A stretch of DNA of 8,743 bases, from NCBI GenBank assembly GCA_934162685.1, contig CAKPJO010000063.1:1-8743 (forward strand). The letters run 5' to 3'. The position numbers and the translations under genes were made by a program. The DNA comes from an uncultured Bacilli bacterium (GTDB lineage: Bacteria; Bacillota_I; Bacilli_A; RFN20; CAG-826). The notes below the pieces were generated by a model. It worked only from the letters and a program-made list of their open reading frames with translations, did not search any database and was not told the origin of the DNA. This document shows, in pieces, positions 1-6,169 of the stretch (position 1 is its first letter; the number at the start of each line of letters is the position of its first letter).

Positions 1-292
1 TCCTTATACATGGGCATTATTAACAAGTATGCCAGATTTAGATACTAAAGAAAAATTAGAAGCAATTCCTGGTACACCACCAAACTTAATTTATCCGCCT
101 GTTGGTGATGCTTTTGCTGAAAGAAATAAATATGCGATGGAGATTGATTTTGAAGAACAACCGCCTTTATTTAAAGTAAGTGATACACATTATGCTGCAA
201 CTTGGTTGTTACATCCAAATGCTCCAAAAGTTAAACCACCCAAAATTATATTAGACCGTATTAAAAGAATGAAAAAACTAGGGGGGAAGTAA
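1..292 (+). CDS. oppD: Oligopeptide ABC transporter ATP-binding protein OppD, C-terminal fragment (5' end outside window)
   Basis: The reading frame is open from base 2, so the gene begins upstream; 96 C-terminal residues are visible. They start with [14 protein letters not shown], the end of the HPYTxxLL(x)SMP motif that follows the ABC domain in OppD/DppD ATPases. Next come the IPGTPPNL motif and a tail with [15 protein letters not shown], as in Gram-positive OppD. The usual Cys-containing CxxRC segment is replaced by DAFAERN, which I take to be normal for this Bacillota-type branch rather than a lesion. OppD is one of two ATPases that power peptide import through OppB/OppC on the inner face of the membrane. 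The Walker and signature motifs lie outside the window and cannot be checked. The stop codon is one base before the oppF start, and the oppF Shine-Dalgarno lies inside the last codons, so the two are cotranscribed and probably translationally coupled. Confidence 0.93.
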   Translation, partial: PYTWALLTSMPDLDTKEKLEAIPGTPPNLIYPPVGDAFAERNKYAMEIDFEEQPPLFKVSDTHYAATWLLHPNAPKVKPPKIILDRIKRMKKLGGK

Positions 293-293
293 T

Positions 294-1640
294 ATGAGCG
301 AAGAAAGGAAAGTATTATTAAAAGTTGAACATCTTGAACAATATTTTAAAATGGGTAAAAACACTTTAAAGGCTGTTGATGATGTTAGCTTTGAAATATA
401 TAAAGGCGAAGTATTAGGCCTTGTTGGTGAGTCTGGATGTGGCAAAACCACAACAGGTCGTTCTATTATTCGCTTATATGATATTACCGGTGGTTCTATT
501 TATTTTGATGGAGAAAGGATCGCAGCGGGCACTCGTCCTTATAAACAAGCAATTAAAGATGCGAAGTTAGCTTATAAAGAAAAAGTTAAAGAATTAACTG
601 CTTCTTATAAAGAAAAAGTAAAAAATGGCGAAGATCAAAAACTAAGTAAAGAAGAATTTGAAAAAGCAAAATCAGTGGCGTTAGACGAAATGTTAAAAAT
701 AGTAGAAGAGAATACTAAACAAATTAAATCGGCGCGTGATGATCATGAAAATTGTAATAAAAAATTTGCTGAATTTGAAATGAATAAAGTACGTGAAAAA
801 CATGCTCCTGAAATAAGAAAATTAGATTTAGCAATAGAGAATGCAATTAGCGAAGAAGAAAAATCAAAAGCAATATTAAATAAAAAAGAATTTATGAAAA
901 AATATAATGACGAACTTAAACTAGCAAGTAAAGATCGCATTATGAATAAAATGCAAATGATTTTCCAAGATCCAATTGCTTCTTTAGATCCTCGTATGAC
1001 AGTTCATGATATTATCGCCGAAGGATTAGTAATCCGTGGTATTAAAGATAAAAAGTATATTGATGAACAAGTTTATAAGGTGTTAAAATTAGTTGGATTA
1101 GTTCCTGAACATGCTTCTAGATATCCTCATGAATTCTCTGGTGGACAAAGACAAAGAATTGGTATTGCACGTGCAATCATATTAAATCCAGAATTAATTA
1201 TTGCTGATGAACCAATATCTGCCCTTGATGTTTCTATTCAAGCACAAGTAATTAATCTTCTTAATGAACTTCGTGATAAAATGGGATTGACTATATTATT
1301 TATTGCTCATGACTTATCGGTTGTTAAGTATTTCTCAGATCGTATTGCGGTCATGTATTTTGGTAAAATTGTTGAACTTGCTAGCTCGGATGAATTATTT
1401 GCTCATCCTTTACATCCTTATACGAAGTCACTATTATCTGCAATTCCACTTCCTGATCCAAAATATGAGAAGCTTAGAAAGAGAATTACTTATAATCCTC
1501 TAGCCGCTCATGATTATTCAAAAGAAAAACCAACTCTAAAAGAAATATTACCTGGACATTTTATTTCTTGTAACAGTGAAGAATTTGTCCGTTATCAAAA
1601 AGAGATTAAAGAAAAGGATTTGATCAAAAATGAAAAGTAA
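294..1640 (+). CDS. oppF: Oligopeptide ABC transporter ATP-binding protein OppF with a large coiled-coil-like insertion
   Basis: This is the second ATPase of the peptide importer, pairing with OppD. All motifs are present: Walker [10 protein letters not shown] (residues 45-53), Q-loop MQMIFQDP (220-227, Gln225), signature FSGGQRQR (281-288), Walker B LIIADEP (301-307) and H-loop His339. The Opp C-terminal region follows with [19 protein letters not shown] and a PGHFISCN tail, as in Gram-positive OppF. The protein has 448 residues against about 310-330 usually. The excess lies between Walker A and the Q-loop: Lys51 to Gln225 is 174 residues where about 45 is normal, so about 129 extra residues occupy roughly 80-212. 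This insert is very rich in Lys and Glu and looks helical. The frame and all downstream motifs are intact, so this is not a frameshift. The start at 294 follows a G-rich Shine-Dalgarno (280-286) at 7 nt. The last 11 bases overlap the next gene. Confidence 0.95.
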   Translation: MSEERKVLLKVEHLEQYFKMGKNTLKAVDDVSFEIYKGEVLGLVGESGCGKTTTGRSIIRLYDITGGSIYFDGERIAAGTRPYKQAIKDAKLAYKEKVKELTASYKEKVKNGEDQKLSKEEFEKAKSVALDEMLKIVEENTKQIKSARDDHENCNKKFAEFEMNKVREKHAPEIRKLDLAIENAISEEEKSKAILNKKEFMKKYNDELKLASKDRIMNKMQMIFQDPIASLDPRMTVHDIIAEGLVIRGIKDKKYIDEQVYKVLKLVGLVPEHASRYPHEFSGGQRQRIGIARAIILNPELIIADEPISALDVSIQAQVINLLNELRDKMGLTILFIAHDLSVVKYFSDRIAVMYFGKIVELASSDELFAHPLHPYTKSLLSAIPLPDPKYEKLRKRITYNPLAAHDYSKEKPTLKEILPGHFISCNSEEFVRYQKEIKEKDLIKNEK

Positions 1641-2025
1641 AATTGCTAAATATCTTGTAACATTTACTCTTGGTATATTACTAGCTTTCGTTATTATGGT
1701 TTTAAAAGATATTTTCCATAGTGCAAGTGTTAAAGATACATTCCATATACTTACCGATGCATTTTTTGTTCCGGGTGTTCTAATTGCCTGTTTTGGTGTA
1801 TTAGTTATTGCCACGAATGGTGGAACATTTGATATGTTAGCGTATGGAGTTATGCAATTTTTTAATCTTTTTAGAAAAGATCCTACCAATAGAAAATATA
1901 AGACATTTTACGATTATAAAAAAGCCCAAGAAGATAAAAAAATTGAATTCTGGTATTTAATAATCGTCGGCGCTATATTAATTGGAATCTCCTTGATATT
2001 CTTAGCAATTTATAACAATAAGTAA
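1630..2025 (+). CDS. DUF3899 family small membrane protein
   Basis: This 131-residue protein has three likely membrane segments: about 8-25, 45-62 and 107-128. The stretch [19 protein letters not shown], followed by [11 protein letters not shown] and then [14 protein letters not shown] before the last helix, matches my memory of DUF3899, a family of Bacillota and Mycoplasmatota inner-membrane proteins with no known function. The assignment is by pattern recognition, not by search. Its ATG lies inside the last codons of oppF (11-bp overlap), with AAAGGA at 1613-1618 as Shine-Dalgarno 11 nt upstream, so it belongs to the opp operon and is probably translationally coupled to it. A terminator begins 8 bp after its stop, making it the last gene of the unit. 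A role linked to peptide import is suggested only by position. Confidence 0.85.
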   Translation: MKSKIAKYLVTFTLGILLAFVIMVLKDIFHSASVKDTFHILTDAFFVPGVLIACFGVLVIATNGGTFDMLAYGVMQFFNLFRKDPTNRKYKTFYDYKKAQEDKKIEFWYLIIVGAILIGISLIFLAIYNNK

Positions 2026-2033
2026 CTTAATGA

Positions 2034-2078
2034 CCTAGATTAAAATAAATAGTAATTATTTATAAAATCTAGGTTTTT
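2034..2078 (+). terminator. Rho-independent terminator of the opp operon
   Basis: CCTAGATT (2034-2041) pairs perfectly with AATCTAGG (2066-2073) and is followed at once by five T (2074-2078). The loop contains a secondary AT pairing (AAATAA with TTATTT) that can lengthen the hairpin. It starts 8 bp after the DUF3899 stop and ends just before the tRNA promoter, so it separates the two transcription units. Confidence 0.88.
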
Positions 2079-2081
2079 ATA

Positions 2082-2109
2082 TTGCAAAAATAAAGCAAAA
2101 AGTTATACT
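2082..2109 (+). promoter_or_regulatory. Sigma-A-type promoter of the tRNA-Arg gene
   Basis: The -35 element is TTGCAA (2082-2087) and the -10 element is TATACT (2104-2109), with a 16-bp spacer. The expected transcription start is around 2116, one or two bases before the mature tRNA 5' end at 2118. It lies directly after the opp terminator, as expected for an independent tRNA promoter. Confidence 0.7.
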
Positions 2110-2117
2110 TTAAGTAT

Positions 2118-2194
2118 GCGCCCATAGCTCAGCTGGATAGAGCATCAGACTTCGAATCTGAGTGTCATGAGTTCAAATCTTATTGGGCGCGCCA
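2118..2194 (+). tRNA. tRNA-Arg, anticodon UCG, CCA encoded
   Basis: A full cloverleaf can be drawn by hand. The acceptor strand GCGCCCA (2118-2124) pairs with TGGGCGC (2184-2190). The D arm is GCTC/GAGC. The anticodon stem TCAGA/TCTGA encloses the 7-nt loop CTTCGAA with anticodon TCG. The T arm is ATGAG/CTTAT (one G-U pair) around TTCAAAT. The discriminator base is G2191 and the CCA end is encoded at 2192-2194. Anticodon UCG reads CGA and, depending on modification of U34, other CGN arginine codons. It is a single tRNA, not part of a cluster. Confidence 0.96.
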
Positions 2195-2462
2195 AGATTT
2201 ATAAAATGTTCCCAGAATTTTGCTAAAATAGGGCAAAAAATAATTTTAGGGATTTTAAATAGCATAAATAAAATGCAATTATTATTTTCTAATTGAACGT
2301 AGTAGCATGGTAATAAGTGGTACAAACATCGTCGCAATTTTATAAGCAATAATTAATACAGTCGAAAAAAATCAAAGACTTTGAAAAAAATCGAATGTAG
2401 TGTTAATTATTTCAATAACAAATTGAAAAAAATAATTATTATAAATTTAGGAGAAATTTACT
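2195..2462. other. Intergenic region with A-tract repeats and a possible long leader, no convincing gene
   Basis: No plus-strand frame exceeds about 13 codons. An extended -10-like TGCTAAAAT lies at 2221-2229 with no good -35; if used, the lipoprotein mRNA would have a leader of about 225 nt. CTAAAAT (2223-2229) can pair with ATTTTAG (2243-2249) across a 13-nt loop, but there is no proper T-run after it. Three copies of GAAAAAAAT start at 2364, 2383 and 2425 (spacing 19 and 42 bp, close to whole helical turns), which should make the DNA curved. On the minus strand, 2371-2282 is open for 29 hydrophobic codons but lacks a plausible start near its beginning. No riboswitch class was recognised. 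Confidence 0.5.
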
Positions 2463-2816
2463 ATGAAGAAATTATTAGCGATATTTGCATCTTGTTTGTT
2501 GGTTGGATGTACATCAACTACATATGTGGTTAGAAATTGTATTGAACAACAAAATGCTACATTATTCTCGGCAAAATATAGTTATTTTCAAGGAACAAGA
2601 AATTACAAAATAAATGTTAATGAAGATAAATCAGTCAAAGTTAATATTACTACTTCAAAAGGAACTTTAAATGTAAAAGTTTATGATAGTTCTACATCAT
2701 TTTATGAAGGAAATATTGATAGTGACTTTTCATTTACTTTAAATTTAAATAAAGGAAAATATAAAGTAAGTTTAACTACAAAAGAGCATTCTGGTAGTTA
2801 TAGTTTTTCTTGGTAA
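2463..2816 (+). CDS. Small putative lipoprotein of unknown function
   Basis: The product is 117 residues. The N-terminus is a type II (lipoprotein) signal peptide: MKK, a hydrophobic stretch LLAIFASCLL and the lipobox LVGC with Cys16 as the lipidation site, followed by TSTT. The mature part of about 100 residues alternates hydrophobic and polar residues, suggesting a small all-beta fold. It ends in KGKYKVSLTTKEHSGSYSFSW, a pattern seen in small Bacillota lipoproteins and resembling beta-sandwich binding modules such as the pre-peptidase C-terminal type. The fold is inference and I do not recognise a named family. Start choice is supported by AGGAG at 2449-2453, 9 nt upstream of the ATG. It should sit on the outer face of the membrane. 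It is probably monocistronic, since the next gene has its own promoter-like sequence. Confidence 0.85.
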   Translation: MKKLLAIFASCLLVGCTSTTYVVRNCIEQQNATLFSAKYSYFQGTRNYKINVNEDKSVKVNITTSKGTLNVKVYDSSTSFYEGNIDSDFSFTLNLNKGKYKVSLTTKEHSGSYSFSW

Positions 2817-2835
2817 ATTATTTAATTAATAATTT
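2815..2835 (+). repeat. AT-only stem-loop at the end of the lipoprotein gene
   Basis: AAATTATT (2815-2822) and AATAATTT (2828-2835) form a perfect 8-bp stem around TAATT, overlapping the stop codon. There is no GC pair and only a weak T-rich tail (AATTCTTTATATT). It could be a weak terminator or chance in such AT-rich DNA. Confidence 0.3.
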
Positions 2836-2858
2836 AATTCTTTATATTCCCGTAAATG

Positions 2859-2867
2859 TGTTAAAAT
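2859..2867 (+). promoter_or_regulatory. Extended -10 promoter candidate for the membrane protein/protease unit
   Basis: TGTTAAAAT is a TGn extended -10 with TAAAAT (5 of 6 to consensus) at 2862-2867. No good -35 is present; TTTATA at 2841-2846 is spaced 15 bp away. The expected start would fall near 2874, at the Shine-Dalgarno AGGAG (2874-2878), giving a very short leader of about 11 nt before the ATG at 2885. Confidence 0.45.
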
Positions 2868-2884
2868 ACCACTAGGAGAGAATT

Positions 2885-4015
2885 ATGCGAGGATTAAATT
2901 TTTCATTTGCTAATACAAGATCCGCTATTGATATGATTATTAAAAGTATTAAGAAAGTATCGAAGATTGTTTTTTATATTAGCCAAAGTTTATTCGCTAT
3001 TTGGTCAATATTTTTAGTAATCAAAAATATAAATAAACCTTTGTATCTCGTTATTTATGCAATTTTATGTATTTGCACAATCGCTATTTTTATTATTTCT
3101 ATTCTATTTAATGGTGAAACAAACTTACCTAGAAAATTGAAAGCAATAAGAAAAAAGAAATTTAAATATAGTAAATATGTAATTAAATCGATTATGTATT
3201 TGCTCAAACTAATAATTATAGCCGTATCAATTTATGAATTAGTAACAACAAGTGAGAATTTATCACTTAAATTTTCCACTATTTTTATGGCTATTATTTT
3301 ATGCTTTCAAGTAATATCTGATATCGTGTTAAGTTTAGTTAGTAAATATGTTGAAATGCTTTCAATTGGTTTGCAACTAGATACTAAATATTTAAATACG
3401 CATTTTTTATCTAATACATTAGATGTTATTGCTGGTAAGAAGTCAAAAGAAAACTATTTTACTGATGATGAAGAAAAAGTTGCTCAAGCTATTGAACAAA
3501 ATAGAATCGAACTTAAAGAAAAGCAAGATAAAGAAAGAATAAAAAACACCAAAAAGAATTGGGCCATTATGTTTAAAAGAAAGCCAAAAGTAGAAGTAAT
3601 TAAGCTAACAAATAAAGAAAAGAAAGAAATGCTATTACAATATGAAAATAATAAAAAAGATGCAATAGCGTTAATTGAATCTAAGGATCAAGTTGATAAA
3701 TTATTAAAAAAATCACAAAAAGTAGCAAATGCATTACCGAAGCAAAAAGAATTTAAAGACATTCCAGTGCTTTTAAAAATTGTTAAATCATATGTTCTTG
3801 GTGATTATAAAGAAATGCCAACGAACATAATATCATCAATTGTTGGAGCTTTGATGTATTTAGTAACTCCATTTGATGATACTCCGATTTCAATACCTTT
3901 AGATATAGTAAAAAAAGATTCTTTTATATTCAAAAAATGTAATAAAATTATAAAAAACGATTTCAATAAATATATTGAAAATCAAGATAAAAAATTATTA
4001 GAAATGGTAAAATGA
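2885..4015 (+). CDS. Multi-pass membrane protein with C-terminal YkvA/DUF1232-like domain
   Basis: The product is 376 residues with three parts. Residues 28-152 hold about four membrane helices (roughly 28-47, 53-75, 99-120, 129-152). Residues 185-290 are a strongly charged, Lys/Glu-rich, probably helical cytoplasmic segment. Residues 295-370 resemble the YkvA/DUF1232 domain: LLKIVKSYVLGDYKEMP, then the hydrophobic SSIVGALMYLVTPFDDTP, then a basic helical tail. In typical DUF1232 the core reads close to LYxxSPxDLIPDxIP; here it is MYLVTPFDDTPISIP, so the Pro-Asp-Pro frame is kept but the motif has drifted. The molecular function of the domain is not established. AGGAG at 2874-2878, 6 nt before the ATG, supports this start. 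The protease gene begins 7 nt after the TGA stop, so the two form an operon. Confidence 0.8.
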   Translation: MRGLNFSFANTRSAIDMIIKSIKKVSKIVFYISQSLFAIWSIFLVIKNINKPLYLVIYAILCICTIAIFIISILFNGETNLPRKLKAIRKKKFKYSKYVIKSIMYLLKLIIIAVSIYELVTTSENLSLKFSTIFMAIILCFQVISDIVLSLVSKYVEMLSIGLQLDTKYLNTHFLSNTLDVIAGKKSKENYFTDDEEKVAQAIEQNRIELKEKQDKERIKNTKKNWAIMFKRKPKVEVIKLTNKEKKEMLLQYENNKKDAIALIESKDQVDKLLKKSQKVANALPKQKEFKDIPVLLKIVKSYVLGDYKEMPTNIISSIVGALMYLVTPFDDTPISIPLDIVKKDSFIFKKCNKIIKNDFNKYIENQDKKLLEMVK

Positions 4016-4022
4016 TTGATTT

Positions 4023-6020
4023 ATGATAGTGAATTTTAAATTATTAATGGCAATGTTTGTATTAACAACATTACCAACACAATATGATGCAAGAAATGCT
4101 GGCTATGAAAGCAAACTAAAAGATCAAGGAAATACTAATTTGTGCTGGGCATATTCAGCGATGAATGCCTCTGAAGCATCAATATTAAAAGATGGTTTAG
4201 CAGATAGTGTTTCTTTAAATCCTACCTCGATAGCGTATCATCGTTATAATCGGGAAGAAGATTTATTAGGAAATTTTAAAGGCGAACAAAGTGATGCTGA
4301 TTTTTTACAAGCTTTTGGTAATGTCGGAATTGTTGCTAGCTTATTATCAGAATGGTATGGTCCAGTAGAAGAAAATATATCATATAAAGCAAATCCGTTT
4401 TATAATTCAAAATTTAAGTTAACTGACACTCTTGAAATTTCTAATTCATCATATACAAAAGAAGAAAAAATTAATGCAATAAAGCAAGCAATATTAGATT
4501 ATGGAGCCGTGACATTTTCTTATTATAATGCTAGAGAAACATATTATTATAATCCTAAAAACGAAACTAATACAAATGGTGTTGCTCATGCTTGTACATT
4601 AATTGGTTGGGATGATAATATTGCTAGTTCATCCTTTTTTCCAGGCGGAGCGAGTCAAAACGGAGGGTGGTTAGTAAAGAATAGTTATTCATCTTTACCA
4701 TATTTTTACCTTTCCTATGATTCTGACTCTTCACAAGCTTATGCTTTTAAGTATAAAAAAAGTGATGCATTTGACTACAATTATTTTTATGATAACTCAC
4801 TTGATGATTCTATTAGTTCATTATATGCTGTTAAAAATGCTGCCAATATATTTGAAGTTAAAAAATCAAATCAAGTATTAAAAGCAGTAAATATTGGATT
4901 AAGCGGATTTAACACTAATTGTAAGATTAAAATTTATACTAATATTAGTGATACTAGCAATCCGACAAACGGAACATTAGTTTATGAAAAAGAACAAATA
5001 CTTGATTTTCCTGGCTATCGTACAATTTATATTGATGAGCCAGTAAAACTAACACTAGGAACATATTATAGTGTTATTGTAGAAGTAAATGGCAATTCTT
5101 TTATTCGGATAGGACAAAATATAAGTCCATTATCATTTAGATATTCTTCTTATTGGAATAAAGTGAGTAATTACGCTCCTCGAATTAAAGCATTTACTAG
5201 TGAAAATAATTATCAAGAAAAAGAAAGTTTAGATAATGCCAATATTGAAGTAAATGATTATATTTATACAGGCAAGGAAATAAAACCAGAAATTATAGTT
5301 AAATTAAATAACAAACAAATAACTGATTATGAAGTTACATACTCTAATAACATTAATGCTGGGACTGCTAAAGGAATAATCACTTCTTCACTTTATGAAG
5401 GACAAAAAGAATTTACATTTAATATTAATCATAAATCAATTGATAGCGATGATATTGATTATAGCCTTAATAATAATGAATTTATTTATGATAAAACTGC
5501 AAAAGAACCTATAGTTGAGTTATCTTATAATTCATTGAAATTAATTAAAGATAATGATTATTCAATTTCTTATCACGATAATATTAATGCTGGTAGTGCC
5601 TATGCATTAATTAAAGGAATTAATAATTTTAGTGGTGAAAGAAAAATTTATTATCAAATAAATAAAGCTACATTAGAAAATGTAATAACTTCGGTCAATG
5701 TTAGTAAAAATATTACTTATTTAAATGAAATTGCTTTGAATGATAATTATGCTTGGGTTAATGAAAATTTAAAAGTTGATAATTTAAATAAAGCAAAGAT
5801 TCGATATGTTGGAGAAGATAAAGATAATTATGTACAAACAGAATTTGAAGTGATATTAATTCATGAACAAAACACTGAAATAGATGATGATTCACTGCCA
5901 GATCAAGAAAAAAGCAACAATAAATTAAATGGTATTTTAATTGCTTTATCATTTATAGTAGTGATATTAATCTTTGTAATAATTTGTTTAAAATCAAAAA
6001 AGCACATAAATTACAAATAA
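4023..6020 (+). CDS. Membrane-anchored extracellular papain-like (C1) cysteine protease with lectin-like and Ig-like domains
   Basis: This 665-residue protein has an N-terminal signal-like segment (about 5-18). A C1 peptidase domain spans about 25-245: KDQGNTNLCWAYS gives the oxyanion Gln35 and nucleophile Cys41 (papain spacing of six), GVAHACTLIGW gives His189 and GGWLVKNSYS gives Asn220, so the catalytic set is complete. The Cys lies only about 20 residues after the signal, leaving no room for an inhibitory propeptide. Residues about 265-390 look like the lectin-like domain often joined to clostridial C1 peptidases. Two Ig-like repeats follow (about 404-470 and 473-548, sharing NINAG), then a third beta module (about 549-615). 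A linker rich in Asp, Ser and Lys leads to a membrane helix (about 636-656) and the basic tail KSKKHINYK; there is no LPXTG. No strong Shine-Dalgarno precedes the ATG, so translation is probably coupled to the upstream gene. The substrate is unknown. Confidence 0.9.
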   Translation: MIVNFKLLMAMFVLTTLPTQYDARNAGYESKLKDQGNTNLCWAYSAMNASEASILKDGLADSVSLNPTSIAYHRYNREEDLLGNFKGEQSDADFLQAFGNVGIVASLLSEWYGPVEENISYKANPFYNSKFKLTDTLEISNSSYTKEEKINAIKQAILDYGAVTFSYYNARETYYYNPKNETNTNGVAHACTLIGWDDNIASSSFFPGGASQNGGWLVKNSYSSLPYFYLSYDSDSSQAYAFKYKKSDAFDYNYFYDNSLDDSISSLYAVKNAANIFEVKKSNQVLKAVNIGLSGFNTNCKIKIYTNISDTSNPTNGTLVYEKEQILDFPGYRTIYIDEPVKLTLGTYYSVIVEVNGNSFIRIGQNISPLSFRYSSYWNKVSNYAPRIKAFTSENNYQEKESLDNANIEVNDYIYTGKEIKPEIIVKLNNKQITDYEVTYSNNINAGTAKGIITSSLYEGQKEFTFNINHKSIDSDDIDYSLNNNEFIYDKTAKEPIVELSYNSLKLIKDNDYSISYHDNINAGSAYALIKGINNFSGERKIYYQINKATLENVITSVNVSKNITYLNEIALNDNYAWVNENLKVDNLNKAKIRYVGEDKDNYVQTEFEVILIHEQNTEIDDDSLPDQEKSNNKLNGILIALSFIVVILIFVIICLKSKKHINYK

Positions 6021-6033
6021 TATTCTTATATTA

Positions 6034-6048
6034 ATGCTCTATAAGCAT
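6034..6048. repeat. Short hairpin in the convergent intergenic region
   Basis: ATGCT (6034-6038) and AGCAT (6044-6048) form a 5-bp perfect stem with a 5-nt loop. It lies between the convergent protease and serine dehydratase genes, where a terminator is expected, but it has no T-run on either strand. TAATAAAC (6050-6057) can also pair with GTTTATTA (6091-6098). The rest of 6021-6169 shows no gene and no canonical bidirectional terminator. Confidence 0.35.
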
Positions 6049-6169
6049 ATAATAAACATTTAAATAAGAATTAAATTAAAATGTGCTCTTGTTTATTAAA
6101 TAGAAAAATAGTTATATTGTGGAGAGTAAATAAAAGCAATAGAACAATAATTATGCTATGAATAATACA

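Noticed and set aside
743..940. Minus-strand open frame of 65 codons inside oppF
   Set aside because: It is the complement of the Lys/Glu-rich insert; the Phe/Leu/Ser-rich product is what the antisense of such codons gives, and oppF is clearly the real gene.
1303..1503. Plus-strand frame of 66 codons inside oppF
   Set aside because: Out-of-frame shadow of the conserved OppF C-terminal half.
1548..1889. Minus-strand frame of 113 codons across the oppF/DUF3899 junction
   Set aside because: It overlaps two well-supported plus-strand genes and shows no recognisable motif or Shine-Dalgarno.
2308..2346. Short plus-strand frame of 12 codons starting ATGGTAATAAG
   Set aside because: No Shine-Dalgarno and too short to distinguish from chance.
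4013..4046. Possible read-through of TGA as tryptophan at the end of the DUF1232 gene (alternative genetic code)
   Set aside because: Reading TGA as Trp would add only a short tail running into the next gene, and would add a long unlikely tail to serine dehydratase, whose TGA follows the normal family C-terminus. Tryptophan positions use TGG, so the standard code fits.
5758..5952. Minus-strand frame of 64 codons inside the protease gene
   Set aside because: Shadow of the protease C-terminal region, with no supporting signals.
4023..6020. LPXTG-type sortase signal in the protease
   Set aside because: The C-terminus has a membrane helix and basic tail, but no LPXTG-like motif precedes the helix; SLPDQEK is the closest stretch and does not fit the pattern.
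6108..6160. Shine-Dalgarno-like GGAGAG at 6121-6126 suggesting a small gene in the convergent gap
   Set aside because: No start codon follows at a suitable distance; the nearest ATG (6153) is followed by a stop after one codon.
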